This document shows, piece after piece, positions 11,221-22,796 of a DNA stretch of 64,000 nucleotides; position 1 is the first letter of the stretch, and every line of letters begins with the position of its first letter. Source of the DNA: Sipunculus nudus (taxonomy: Eukaryota > Annelida > Sipuncula > Golfingiida > Sipunculidae); assembly GCA_026874595.1 (NCBI GenBank), contig CM049307.1, forward strand, positions 57,581,870 to 57,645,869, read 5' to 3'. The notes below the pieces were generated by a model. That model worked only from the letters and a program-made list of their open reading frames with translations. It searched no databases and was not told the DNA's origin. A program made the position numbers and the translations under genes.

Positions 11221-12868
11221 GTATTATAAGAAGGCACTGAAGCGCGCCGATGTCTCCAAGTTGTAAGTGGACAAGAATGTCTCCCTCCTCAAAACTGACC
11301 TCAATAGGAAGCTAGCGGAGCTACACTTGACAAGTTAGATATCGAGAATGACTGGGCAGCGTTTAGAGATCTTGTCCAATCCACCTGACTGGATGTCCTT
11401 GGACCAACAACTGTGAGGCACAAGGACTGGTTTCATGAGAACGATAACAAGATACAAGGACTCCTCACAGAAAAACACAGGCTTCACCTTGTGTATCAAC
11501 AGGACCCCACCTCAATCTCAAAGAAAGCGGCCTTAACAAACATCCACCGCTTGGTCCAGACTAAACTACGCAGCATGCAAGATACCTGGCTAAGAGTCAA
11601 AACACTAGAGATCCAGAGATACGCGGATATGCATGGCTCTAAAAAATTCTATGATGATGCTCTCAAAGCTTCCGACATCCCAGTAGGCAACGGAGTAAAA
11701 ACAATCCTGCGTTCTATAGCTCTAAAACTGTTCAGCATGATGTTTGCTGCAATTCTAATGGCCGCTTTTAACAAGGACGATCTTGGAGTCGGTGTTAGAT
11801 ACCGCACAGATGGGAAGCTCCTCAATCCCAGAAGACTCTATGCTGTCACGAAAGTCAGGACAACCATTATCCGTGACCTGCTCTTTACTGACGATTGCGC
11901 CTTGAATGCATCTTCAGAATCAGACATGCAGCATAAAATGTACCAGTTTTTTCGTGCATGCGACAACTTTGGGCTTACCATAAAGAAGACAGGAAATGAT
12001 GCACCAACCAGCACAAGAAAAGCAATATAACGTACCTTCCATCATGGTGCATGGATCAAATCTGAAGATGGTGGGAAAAAAATCACGTATCGGGGGAGCA
12101 CATTGTCAAAACAACAAACATAATTGATGAGGTCAACATTAGAGTAGCAAAAGCCAGCATTTTGGGATCGCAGAACATCCATATTAAAACCAAGATCCAG
12201 GCTTAAAAGGCTGTAGTCATCACTACCCTGCTGTATGGCAACGAGACATGGAATATCTATGAAAGACATGCCAAATAACCGAACCACTTTCACCTGACCT
12301 GCCTTCGTCGACTGATGAATAATAGAAAGCAAGACAAAGTTCCAGATACTGAGGTCCTAAGATGTGACGACCTCCCATGGTCCATGCATCATCATGCATC
12401 TATGCCAGGTCCAATGGGCAGGTCACGTTTGCCGCATGCCAGATACAAGACTCCCAAAACAACTTTTGTATGGAGAACTTTAGTGTCTGGTAAAAGGTCC
12501 ATAGGAGGTCAGCGGAGGCGCTACAAGGAGAGTCTGAAAGCATCACTGAAAAAAAAACTATCCATCAATACAGATACATTGGAAAGTCTAGCGCAGGATC
12601 GAAAAGCATGGCATGCAGCTGCACACTTAGGTGCAGTAGACGATGAGATAGCACGACTAGCGGAGTCCAGGAGAAAACGTGAGCTCCGCAAGGCGAGGAT
12701 GGCAACTACCTCAACGGCAACCACCGATCATAAGTATCCAACATGTGGGAGGTTCTTCTGTGCCCAGATCGGCCTGACAAGTCATCTCCGGTGACACAAA
12801 GTTAGATCAACTACAAAACCTTGATAATCATATAGTCATCTTCGCAAAGCGATGGACGAACATTCAGC
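11221..12868 (+). pseudogene. Jockey/CR1-like LINE ORF2 relic
   Basis: Degraded non-LTR retrotransposon. In order: a linker before the RT (WAAFRDLVQST, VLGPTT, DWFHENDNKIQ, about 11,345-11,450), WLRVKTLEIQRYADMHGSKKFYDDALKASD, a late RT block with RYRTDGKL and FTDD (11,884-11,895; usual FADD), FGLTIKK, then after frame breaks the C-terminal region with DKVPDTEVL, HARYKTPK, GKRSIGGQRRRYKESLKASL, LAQDRKAWHAAAH and a decayed zinc-finger end CGRFFCAQIGLTSHLR. The ORF 11,413-12,030 looks continuous only because most of the RT (after KASDIP, about 11,685) is deleted. The 3' part GATAATCATATAGTCATCTTCG (about 12,820) is the family's usual UTR as I recall it. Stops and shifts occur throughout. The clade name is tentative. 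Confidence 0.85.
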
Positions 12869-13104
12869 TAATGATATATTCAGTGGTCTACTGGATGGTA
12901 AGACCAATTAAAACGCGGCACCTTGATAGCTTAGCATAGATAACCAAAGGGTGAGGTATTATATAATACGTTTCATAACCTCCACGAAACTCATGATTCG
13001 ATCCGTGGCTCATTACATATGCAAATGAGTTATATAATTATAACATGATAATTGTTTTTAGTCTTTGGAAGGGGAAGACTAATCTGTTATTATCAGGGGG
13101 AACA
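12869..13104. other. No feature recognised
   Basis: Short spacer between the LINE relic and the inverted copy of the ~2 kb repeat. Confidence 0.4.
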
Positions 13105-14155
13105 ATTACCCAAGTAAGTAGACAAACCATTTAATCACATTAGTATTCTTTCTATTAAAAGCCAAATAATCAAGATTTTTTGTTGTCTAATCAATTCTAT
13201 ATATTCATTCAAATATGCAAATTTATGCAAATTATCTAAAAAGATATGAACAGTACAACATTTTATTTTATAACAGAAATTGATACTACAGAAAAAATTA
13301 CCCTAGAATCAACCAAGAACAGTTTTCGGTTGAGGATTATCAAATTGTTTGCCTTAACCTTGTCTAAAATGACTGTTTTTGAATAATATATAACCCTGGT
13401 TTTAATATGGCCTCAATTTATCCAAGATGGCGGAAGAAAAATGCAAACATCGATTTTAAGTTATATTATGATCCAAAGTCATGATAAAGTATGTTTGCAA
13501 AAATCCACATGAAAATTCCACAGGAGCCAGCATTTAGACATAATTATATACACTACAAAGCATGCACAGAAACCAGTGTACTTAAAGTCTTGTTTATATG
13601 CACTAACATTTCTATTCTCACAGACTAACCCTAATTTGCATAAATTTGTGACTGTTTCATAACAATATACTCCATTAACCCTGGCATATTTGATATTAAT
13701 TTATTCCTCAGTAGCTGGTCTTTTCATCTGATCACATTTTGTGGCTCCTTTTCACTCATTTGCAAATCTACAGAAAATATAGGTGCATATATAGCAAATT
13801 TTAAAATAAAATTAGCATCTAATTAACATAATAAATATGCAAATTTCTTATTTTTTATAATATTTTTCTGTTTTCCAAATCTGTAAAGGAAATACTACAT
13901 TTTTGTGAAGACTGCAAGTGCCTATCGTTAATATTAATTAAGATATTAACAAACAAGTGAAATTAATTATTTTATCTAAAATTTGAGAGGTTGCCATGGA
14001 AACGGGTCAATAAATATGCCAAAGAACAATTTTCTGAAGCCACGACCTATTTTTTAAGAATGAGGGGATGACTACCTCTTTTAAGATGTAGGTCGTGTCT
14101 TGTTATACCTCCCGTTGGGGTTACACCTATTTCTAAGCCTCTTTTGGGAGGTTGG
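13105..14155 (-). repeat. ~2 kb interspersed repeat, copy 2 (inverted)
   Basis: Reverse complement of the family at 5,705-7,665. Shared marks are ACCCTGGTTTTAATATGGCC (about 13,395), AAATGCAAACATCGAT (about 13,438), CACGACCTATTTTTTA (about 14,041) and GGTATAACAAGACACGACCT on the minus strand. The arms are about 6.5 kb apart and diverged. This copy is shorter through internal deletions. Confidence 0.65.
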
Positions 14156-14875
14156 CCGCTAGTCTATTTACTCCCCATTAAAAAGTTTGCCCCAACTTAT
14201 AGCGTAGCCTACGTTTTTATGAAGCGTTCTACCGGTATACCGTAAAGGGGGCGTATCGGTGATCTGCCGAGTAAATGAAAAGCACGTGGTTAATGATTGG
14301 AGGATATTTTCAAATTTTCACCACGGATGACAATTGATCCAATGGCAATCATTCTCCATCACATAAATGTTAACATTATTCTGAATGTGGATTTATATGC
14401 TTAATATGGCAAAAAGTTATATTTATATCTTACAATGTAAAGATTCTTCTGGATCATTTCACATGAGTTCACAACCCTCCCTTGATAGTTTGCTTTTCAT
14501 AATATACATGAAATAAGTAGCCTATTTTAGGTTTTTTTAAATGTTTGTCTCCACTCATAAGACTAAAGGTCTTTACAAGCATGAGGAAATTTAAAGTGAT
14601 GTACTTTTGTAATTATTGTGAAAAAAAAACACATTGAAGTATTATTATAACAGCGGATTTTTTTTAAAGTCTTTTGTTCAACTAAACAAATTTCAAAACT
14701 GTGATCGTCTTCCAACCTCCAATCCATTTATTTCACCGGAGAGAGTCATCACAACTAGGGTGTACTTGAGCGTATCTTGCAACAACTGTTTACAAAGGGT
14801 GTAAAAGTGCTGTCCATCGGCATAAGTAAATCGCCATAAACCCAGGAAATGTGTAAAATTGATATATGTCGTACA
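14156..14875. other. No feature recognised
   Basis: No coding, RNA or clear repeat signal seen. Confidence 0.5.
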
Positions 14876-14908
14876 ATATATATATATATATATATATATA
14901 CATGTGTG

Positions 14909-14963
<55 letters not shown>
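14876..14963. repeat. (TA)n microsatellite
   Basis: Nearly pure TA interrupted by one CATGTGTGTATAA. The ORF called through it on the minus strand is an artefact. Confidence 0.95.
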
Positions 14964-14967
<4 letters not shown>

Positions 14968-17506
14968 ATGTAATACTTAGGGCCTTTAGCCATTGTTGAA
15001 CGATGAGCTCCCGGCAGATGGGATATCAACAAAACTTGTTTGTGTGTGTAGGCGAGTGTGCAGTACATCGATCCATCATGAAGAGTTGTATAAGCGGGTG
15101 ACATATAGCCATTGAATAGATCACTTGTCACATGAATGTTCTATGTCAGACTGCTACCATTACCAGGCGCAAACAGCCATCATTACGAACAGTTTAGCTG
15201 ATATAAGTGGCCCATTTTTATAACCGATGTCATCGACAACATTAAACATACTTATCATCATTTGCCTTAAACAGAAAAAAAGGACATGTGTCACAGTAAT
15301 TGTAACAACGTGACATAAAGCACTTATGCGATATAATTGCCGTAATAACACTACTGCGTAGGCCCTTACATGGGCTGGTTAGAGTCGTGATAAAAGCCAT
15401 ATCGAGGAATGCCTCGCAGTGGTCTTCTATCATGTTGCAGTCATATCGTGGTAAACTGCCCAAAATTCACAGCTGAAACTGATACTCATTCTCTATGGTA
15501 ATGAGTCACTTTCTGTATTGCGTACAAGTAGGCTACGTCCAGTAAACCGTGTGAGCCATGTTTGCATTCATGCGGTCAGAAATTGAACAAACATGCGGAG
15601 GGATTTGCCATAATAAAATGAAATGATTTAACAGTACTCACATGCAAAGTGATTTGAAAGCAGATCTTTGAGAAAAGGGATTACCAATATGCTTAGTTAA
15701 AACGGAATTTTTCTCGCTAATGTAAGGCATATTCAGAGAAAACTAACGATTGGCGTGGTTTATTTCTTGTGACAACACACGTGTAGCCAATGAGGCGTTG
15801 TCAGAAAAGACGAAAATATAAAGAGCCTTAAAGTGTTTAACGTGCTGTAGGATGTAACGGCACTCAGACGCCAGTACACTGTTCGTAGACTCTCTAATGT
15901 CAGAAGGAGGAAAAAGCGCTAGTGATATGATTGTCTACGAAATTATTTTCCCTTTATATAAACACTTTAAAAAGCTTAAACATTTCAACAGCCGTGTTAC
16001 CAATGTGATGAAAACGAGCACAAAAATGAATATATGACTTCGTCGGTATATGATACAATAAGATTACTGTTTTCGCCTGATGAGATAATATAAGAAAAAC
16101 AGTGAAACAATAGGAGACGTTTGAGTCTTTAAACTCTGGGTGTGCTTACAGTAAAAATAACTTTACTTTCATTACTATAATTACTTTATGTTGTCCGTTT
16201 ATATCATCAAGGCAATGTTACTTTTTAATCACTAAATTCAGTGGAGCCCATCTCACCAGAAAAAAAAAATATCTCTGCCAAAGATATTGTAAAAGAAATT
16301 AGACGTCGTAGATGTTAGAGTGAACACCGTGTTTTTTATTTTTATTTTGAATGTTCTCTTGCAAAGAAACAACCAGGGACAAAATTGATGAAATGGCTGA
16401 AATTACATTTTCATAAGATTGATAAACAAGTTGTGTTGTTCAGGGAGAAATTCTGCCCAACCTTAAGATCCGCTGCTGTATTTTTCCCCATAAAAAAAAT
16501 TTCAAAGTTCTGGTTTAAATTCTGGAAATCTGCGTGGATCATTTATATTTGGCTTTAATGATTGTGTCCCATGCATAATGTCACGGAAAAGAGTTAATAC
16601 GTCATATAGTCATTATGTTAAGTTTGTTATTAGCTAAGGAAATTGTTACGATATTTTGTAAATAACTTCTTTTATGGCAAAATAACATTCTTTTGTTTGT
16701 CATCATGGGGTGGGAAAATTGTGGTGTGATAATATATTATATTCCCTAAGCGTCCCCCTCCCCGCTTCCCGCCAAATTGCGCTTCTGTACTGTTTCAACA
16801 ACAGTTGACTATACCCTACAATACCAGAAATCATATTTCACAAAAGAATGGTGATGGCAAACTCATTTAAGGTAAGAAATACAGTTGCCATATTTGTGAT
16901 TAAACCCTACCCTTTGTGACTCACTTATGCATAAATAAATCATATATTTAATAATAACCAAACATGTAACTGTGGTTATCGTTCAACATTCTACAATCTA
17001 CATCATTCTTTTCACATGTTAATGTACATTGTATTTTTTCAATGTTTTATTTAACCAAAAGCTTTTTTATTCTCGTTCTTACATAAGCAAAGATGTAGCC
17101 ATATGAGTTATAAATAAAGTATGCATATTTCGTTATGTTATAATCTTCTGCATGATTTAGCTGTATGATTCTGATTACCCCTCACCAGGCGGTGTCTTCT
17201 CACATGATCAGTGTTCTTCATTAATAGCCTAGAAAGAAAAAAATAGGCTTAAATTTACCTAAAAGTAGTTGGTTTTAGATGTACTAAATAAAAAAGTCTA
17301 CGTCACAGTAATGAGACTATAAGACAGTAAGACAATTCTATTTTGATTCAGTCAATGTGTCAAATAAACTGAAAGATTTTTTATTCAATTTGTAAAATGA
17401 CCGAAAATTTCAGTCATTTTATAAAGTGCCTGAGTGAACAATATTGAATATCAGGCAATTTACAATTTGACAGATTTAACTATTTGAATGTAACATAAAT
17501 ACATAC
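14964..17506. other. No gene recognised
   Basis: 2.5 kb of AT-rich DNA with no family-specific motif in any frame. Short minus-strand frames at 15,160-15,463 have no recognisable domain. Confidence 0.5.
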
Positions 17507-17608
17507 AAGGGGCGTAGCCAGGGGGGGCCGCAGGGGGCCATGCCCCCCCCCCCCCATCGGTCGCATCCAGTCCTAGCCGTCCTTTCGGAATTTTTCTTAT
17601 GCTAATAC

Positions 17609-17647
<39 letters not shown>

Positions 17648-17700
17648 GGCGGTTCCGTAGGGGGGGGGGGGGGCTTCGGCGCGCGGCCCCCGCTGAGCTG
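17507..17700. mobile_element. Adjoining transposon-end fragments with poly-G
   Basis: GGGGCGTAGCCAGGGGGGG at 17,508 and AGTGGCGGTTCCGTAGGGGG at 17,645 resemble the GTGGCG(T/G)A-type termini common in invertebrate hAT/MITE elements. They are separated by C/G runs and a (TA)n tract (17,612-17,643). No full element can be delimited. Confidence 0.4.
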
Positions 17701-17834
17701 CAATAGCTCTCCTTTCATCTAACTTCCAAATTTTAGTGATTAATTTTCGTTTTTAATATTTCTTTTTATTAATTTGCAATTAGATTTTATCTCATTTTTC
17801 TGCAGTTTATTACTTTCAAATTCATTAGCTGAGG

Positions 17835-17985
17835 ATGGAACATCAATGAACAACTGCAGAGCATCAGACCCTGGTTTGGGTCGACCGTTAACAATCCCAC
17901 GGCTCCTCTGGTGGTATCGGTACTCGAACTGGCGATCTGTACTCTAAGGAGTCTTGTGTACTGTCGAGACCATGGACACCGGTAA
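17835..17985 (-). mobile_element. tRNA-derived SINE (family A)
   Basis: On the minus strand a B-box-like CCAGTTCGAGTACCG follows a tRNA-like head; then GTCGACCCAAACCAGGGTCT and CTCTGCAGTTGTTCATTGATG. The same order of blocks occurs on + at 41,885-42,030, so these are two copies of one short element. Confidence 0.55.
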
Positions 17986-18506
17986 AATGCAAAATTACGG
18001 CCAAAAAATAAATAATGAAAGGTATGGCTCTAAGCCACCGCCCTCGTCACTTTTTACTCCCCGCATCAAAATGTTTAATTTTGATTATACAATTTTGATA
18101 AGATTTCTTTTGTTACGTAGTACTTTTACCTGTTTAGCAAAAAACTTCAAGCTTTTGCCATTATCAAGACATCCAAAAATAAAAATAAAAAATAAAATAT
18201 CCCCGGCCGTGCTGATTTCTGGAAAAAGGTGCCTAAGAACCAAACCTTATTTTTTGGCCTGACATAGGACTTCAACATATCATTTTTTTTCAATTCGAGC
18301 ATTATGTTGAAAAGATAATAGTATGCAAGTTATAAACGTAAATGCGCCTTTGCGCCATTGATTTGAACATGTTGAAAACGATTGAAATTTTATGTACTTA
18401 TTTTGAAGAAATATAAATAGTTAATATAAATAGAAAATTGCCTCAAAACGTCCTCTATACATTGAATATTAAAATTCCAATATGGGAGGGGGTATCCCCC
18501 TCCCAT
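17986..18506. other. No gene recognised
   Basis: The 102-codon frame at 17,954-18,262 starts inside SINE sequence and has low-complexity Lys/Asn-rich content; not supported as a gene. Confidence 0.5.
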
Positions 18507-18912
18507 ACCCTCCCCATGCACCTGTAAGTAACTTTAATGAAACCATGCTTCATAATTAAAAATAAAAAAACATGTTTTCATACACTAAAATATATAACGT
18601 ATAGTAATAATAATCATAGTAATAAAAATAAAAATAATAATATATAAATACATATACACGTATATATAACAGTTTTCATAGTACCCGTACATACATATTA
18701 GCACCCCTAACAAAACCCTCCCCATGTACTTGTAACTTACGTTAATGAAACCATGGATCATTATTGAAAATTTAAAAAACAAAAACATGTTTTTAAATAC
18801 TAAAATATATTACGTATAGTAATAATAATGGTAATAATAATAATTATATATACATACATATACATGTATATATAACAGTTTTCAGAGTACCCATACATGC
18901 ATATTAGCTCCG
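18507..18912. repeat. Two-unit tandem duplication, period 207
   Basis: Units start at ACCCTCCCCATG (18,507 and 18,714). They run through GTAACTT..AATGAAACCATG, ATTACGTATAGTAATAATAAT, CAGTTTTCA and GTACCC to CATATTAGC. They are diverged at roughly 15% by eye and non-coding. Confidence 0.75.
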
Positions 18913-19512
18913 TGTTTAACATTTTTTAAGGTAGTTCTAGATTTCATTAGTAGGACAAGACGGTTTAAGAGATAATAGTAATTACATTATCTTTATGATC
19001 TCGTACAACTGAACTGAAAATATTTTTGAAACGAAATCACGCAGAACTATCATTATAGGATAACACATAAACCAATGACTATTATTGTTATTATTATTAT
19101 TCAACTGTAACTGTAAAATATCGATGCTTGTCTTATGTTACATTTCATCTCGGACTAGTCACTGCTTAAATTGAAAAATGTAGTTTCATCATGTTCATAA
19201 GTCTTTATAGGTACAATTTGTTGTTATATTGCATATAATAGTGTATAATCCTATAGAGAAGAAGAATTGATATGGGGTTTTTACCCCGTTTTCTTAGCCT
19301 CATTGCATGTTTGCAATTAATTATTGTTAATATCAACCTTAACATTAGTTTTTTTTTAATTATTAATTAACAGTATCCGCCTGGCGCCCCTAAAATGAAA
19401 TTACTTTTTTATTGTCTGATGTTTGGACATTACAGTGACTGAATATCACGAGAAAATGTCAGGTTTTAGGTTTCTAGTTGTATTAATTTGGATGGTTTGT
19501 ATATTAGAGCCA
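18913..19512. other. No gene recognised
   Basis: AT-rich upstream region of the VWC gene, with trinucleotide-like TTATTATT patches near 19,086. Confidence 0.4.
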
Positions 19513-19522
19513 TTATATATGG
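19513..19522 (+). promoter_or_regulatory. Possible TATA box of the VWC gene
   Basis: TTATATATGG lies about 25-35 bases before a putative transcription start near 19,545-19,550. It is followed by a short leader that ends in a strong donor (ACTTG|GTGAGT at 19,615/19,616). In such AT-rich DNA this is only suggestive. Confidence 0.3.
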
Positions 19523-19666
19523 AGCTGTGATCAATTATTTTCATGACTGTTTGTCTACATATAGCCATAACCGGTGCAATAATCGAATCAGAAGCGTCTG
19601 GCCGGCTATCACTTGGTGAGTATTTTCATCAACAGCTTTTACATATTACACACACACTTGGGCAAG

Positions 19667-19668
<2 letters not shown>

Positions 19669-19738
<70 letters not shown>
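19669..19738. repeat. (TA)n(GA)n compound microsatellite
   Basis: Pure TA then GA runs inside the proposed first (5' UTR) intron of the VWC gene. Confidence 0.95.
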
Positions 19739-19741
<3 letters not shown>

Positions 19742-20008
19742 CGCGAGAGAGAAAGGAAGATAGAAAGGAAGTGAGAGAGAGAAAGGGAGGAAAGTGTAAT
19801 AATTCCTATAAAATAACCTTTTTTTAATACCTGAGTATATATGATAATTTCGGTCTTTTTATGTAAATACCAAATCTGCAGCTTAACAATGACTGCTTAT
19901 TACCAACACACAATCACATTTAAAGAACTAAACACATTTTTTAACATTAAAAACTACTTTTTAAACCATTTTTCACTATAGTATGCCAAAATTTTAGATA
20001 CAGAGATC

Positions 20009-21069
20009 ATGCGAGGAACACTTGTCGTTTGTGGCGTGGTTTGCCTGTTGGCGGCAGCTTATGCTGATGATATAGAGGGGTCTTCCTGTGACGGGGAGGA
20101 CTACACAGAAGTTTCTCATCCTGATCCCTGCGAGTGGTGCCGATGTATCAATAATGTGGTAGAGTGCGAGCGTTTCCAGTGTGACATCCCGCGTTGCAGT
20201 CCCGGCAGTGAGTTAGTGTATGACTCAAAATACTGCTGTCCTTATTGTGAGTAAAATGTATAAATATAAAGAGACAGAGAAAGGGGGTGGAGGGGGTAAG
20301 AATGATTGACAAAATATCTGCTGCATGATGTACATGGAAAATATTTGATTCATTGTACATAAGACTCGATGGTTTTCCCAGTGAGTAGTTTGCCTTTTAC
20401 TTTGAGAGTGCATTTACGGACATACGGATTTATATTTAGAATTACATAATTCATTTTGGCGGATGGGAGTTGGGGGGAGGGGGGAGGTGTCCAGGGGATC
20501 TGGAACCATCCCTTTTTTCAGGCGTCGCTTACATTTGGAAGTGTTCAAACTGATTTTTGACCCTGGACCCTCGCCTTTTGTTTAGATTCAAGGAAATTTT
20601 AAAATGTTCTCATCACTGTTTCTGTGTTTGAACTTCATTCCCATTTTCTCAATAGATTCGGGATCCACAACATAACCAGAAAAAAAAAACAGATGTATCG
20701 ATGATATACTAACAACAGACAACTTATTTTGTAAAGTGACAGAACATTTAAAAAAAATGGTTCATGAGTTGAATTTCTTCTGATCAGTATTTAAGTTTCA
20801 CATTAACCATGTTTTATTTCATTCAACTTTATATATGCAAAAAGTCATGTAAAGTTAGACCGTTATATATAGACTTTTCCTTTCAGTCCGATTTACCTAT
20901 AGTCGTTGCTGGTTTCGTCGCTTTTTTTGGGATTTGTTGCTTCTTATCAATGAATTACCTGGGTGTTAGTGTTTAAACAATGATGATTCAATTATTATTG
21001 CAATTAACAGGTAAGAAAACCGGGAATGGTGCACCTCCAACGCTTACTTATGCGGCTCTTGGAAGATAG
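20009..21069 (+). CDS. Small secreted single-VWC-domain protein (2 coding exons)
   Basis: Coding exons 20,009-20,246 and 21,011-21,069 join in frame (TATT|GT AAG) to 98 residues. Residues 1-19 are a signal peptide (MRGTLVVC..., cleavage after AYA). The mature part has ten cysteines at 27, 41, 44, 46, 53, 58, 63, 76, 77 and 80, the VWC pattern C..CxxCxC..C..C..C..CCxxC; a short tail ends LTYAALGR. VWC domains typically bind BMP/TGF-beta ligands or matrix, so a secreted modulator is plausible but not shown. The donor is GTGAGT (20,247) and the acceptor AACAG (21,010). AATAAA at 21,133-21,138 marks the 3' end. A leader exon to 19,615 and an acceptor at 19,981 likely supply the 5' UTR. If the coding intron is retained, Cys80 is still made (TGT GAG TAA), giving 81 residues. 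Confidence 0.85.
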
Positions 21070-21132
21070 TCTGTACGAGTCCTGAAGATGATTGGTTGAA
21101 GACAATTGATTAGGAGGAGTCGTGGAAGGCTG

Positions 21133-21138
21133 AATAAA
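21133..21138 (+). terminator. Poly(A) signal AATAAA of the VWC gene
   Basis: Canonical hexamer 64 bases after the stop at 21,069, in GGCTGAATAAAATATAATA. Confidence 0.6.
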
Positions 21139-21155
21139 ATATAATATTAAACAGA

Positions 21156-22796
21156 TGGCATTTTTGTTTTGTTTTAAAGAGAAGAATAATTAAAGAGTCG
21201 GGTATGTTATTTCCATTAATTCATACAGAAAGTCCATCGAGCTAGTGATCGGTCAGCCTGTCTGTCCGTCTGTTAGACAGGCACGTTTGCACACTGTTAA
21301 ACCTAGTAATCTGAATTTGGCATTTAGTTCTTCTACCATACCTAACTGCGACTTCGTTCATACGAACATGTAAGCAAAAAAAATAATCATTAAAAACTGG
21401 TGGAACACATCAGGGCTGATCACTGCCAAAAGCATTACCGCCTAGATCAATGGTATAATACGAGTATATAGTTTCAATTTAAGTTATAATATGAAGTTGC
21501 AAAATATGAATAAGGCAAAATGAACCGTCCCCGAGGTATTACAGTGATACTGCAACCATGCTGTGATAATTTATTTGTTATAAAACGGTCTGTTTAGTAT
21601 TGCGAATACGAAAGTAATACCCGAAAAGCCGGTTCATGTTATTTATTAAATGAAACAGCATGCGTATTATATCCAAAATCAACCGTGTTCAGGCTATCTG
21701 TTTTCAGGTAGAACTGAATCATTTTAACAGCAACACGCGCCGGCACCTTCACGAGTACAGGTCTAAGTTTTGTTAGATCTGTTACGGGGCAGCGCGCCAC
21801 AGAGCACTGTGACGTCACCGTCCTGTGATGCTACTTAATTTTATTTTACACATGTACTTCCGCAACAAAGCTAAAGGCCAGGTTACACCGAACGATGTGT
21901 ACATTCAGACACATTGACAGTCCATGTCAAACGCACGGCCATGTCTCGCTGTTCAGGGCTGCAAAGCAATTAAGATACAAAAAGTTCCACTTCTCCGCTT
22001 TGCAACTTCGAAAAATGTGTATATCTCTATTAGGCAACACCCAATCAGCCGAATCGTACTGAATTTTATTTTGCGACTACCATGTAATCGACACAGTCAA
22101 TGGGGTACCTTTGAACAAGGTTATTGTTATTTACGGTAACTTTTGCTTATCAGCGCCATCTTGTGTTCATTTAGTGAAACACATAACGTTTGAGTAGGGC
22201 ATTAAAACTGGCTATTCAGTATCTGAAAAAAAAAACTGATACATTGATCGCCATGATCCCTTGCATGCACATTATTCATGGATTTTCATCAGATCCTGCA
22301 GTCACTTATTTTTTTTATTTCGATTTTTTTTCGAATTTTTGTGCATTTTTTCTTTTCTCTATGTGGGACCTTCAAATGAAGCAGCCGTCTGATAACAGGG
22401 CCCAAATCGTAACCGTAGGACCTAAAATCTCTTTGTTTGACGTCCAGGGACGCTCATGAAAATTCTCCTTGAAACCCCAAATTAGGTTTTTGTTACCCAT
22501 ATATATCGAGCAAGGGTGCTCTAACCCCCCCCCCCTTATTATTATGGTTAAATGATTTGAAGTTGAGTAATTTATTGTCATAATATTAATTTATTTTGTA
22601 AAGTGTAAATTATTGTAAAGTAAAAACTATGTTATTGTCGTGTTAAAATTTAGTCAGTATTTCTTAGAAATGGTATTTTTCCATTCAACATAAGATTCTG
22701 ATAAGCCTCCGTCAACGCTTCGTATTTTTGTATGGATTTATAACTTTATTTCTTCAATGGAAATCATATATGACACATTTGATAATTCGTCCAACA
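21156..22796. other. No gene recognised; one CRE-like site
   Basis: Holds an exact TGACGTCA at 21,810-21,817 and, 107 bases on, an ATG frame (21,924-22,139) without a convincing domain. Poly-C near 22,524. A hairpin CCTGTCT...AGACAGG lies near 21,258. Confidence 0.4.

Noticed and set aside
14755-14967. Open frames through (TA)n and similar simple repeats (also 24,472-24,827, 35,386-35,571, 46,791-47,003)
   Set aside because: Ile-Tyr alternation is the translation of the microsatellite; no codon-level evidence of selection.
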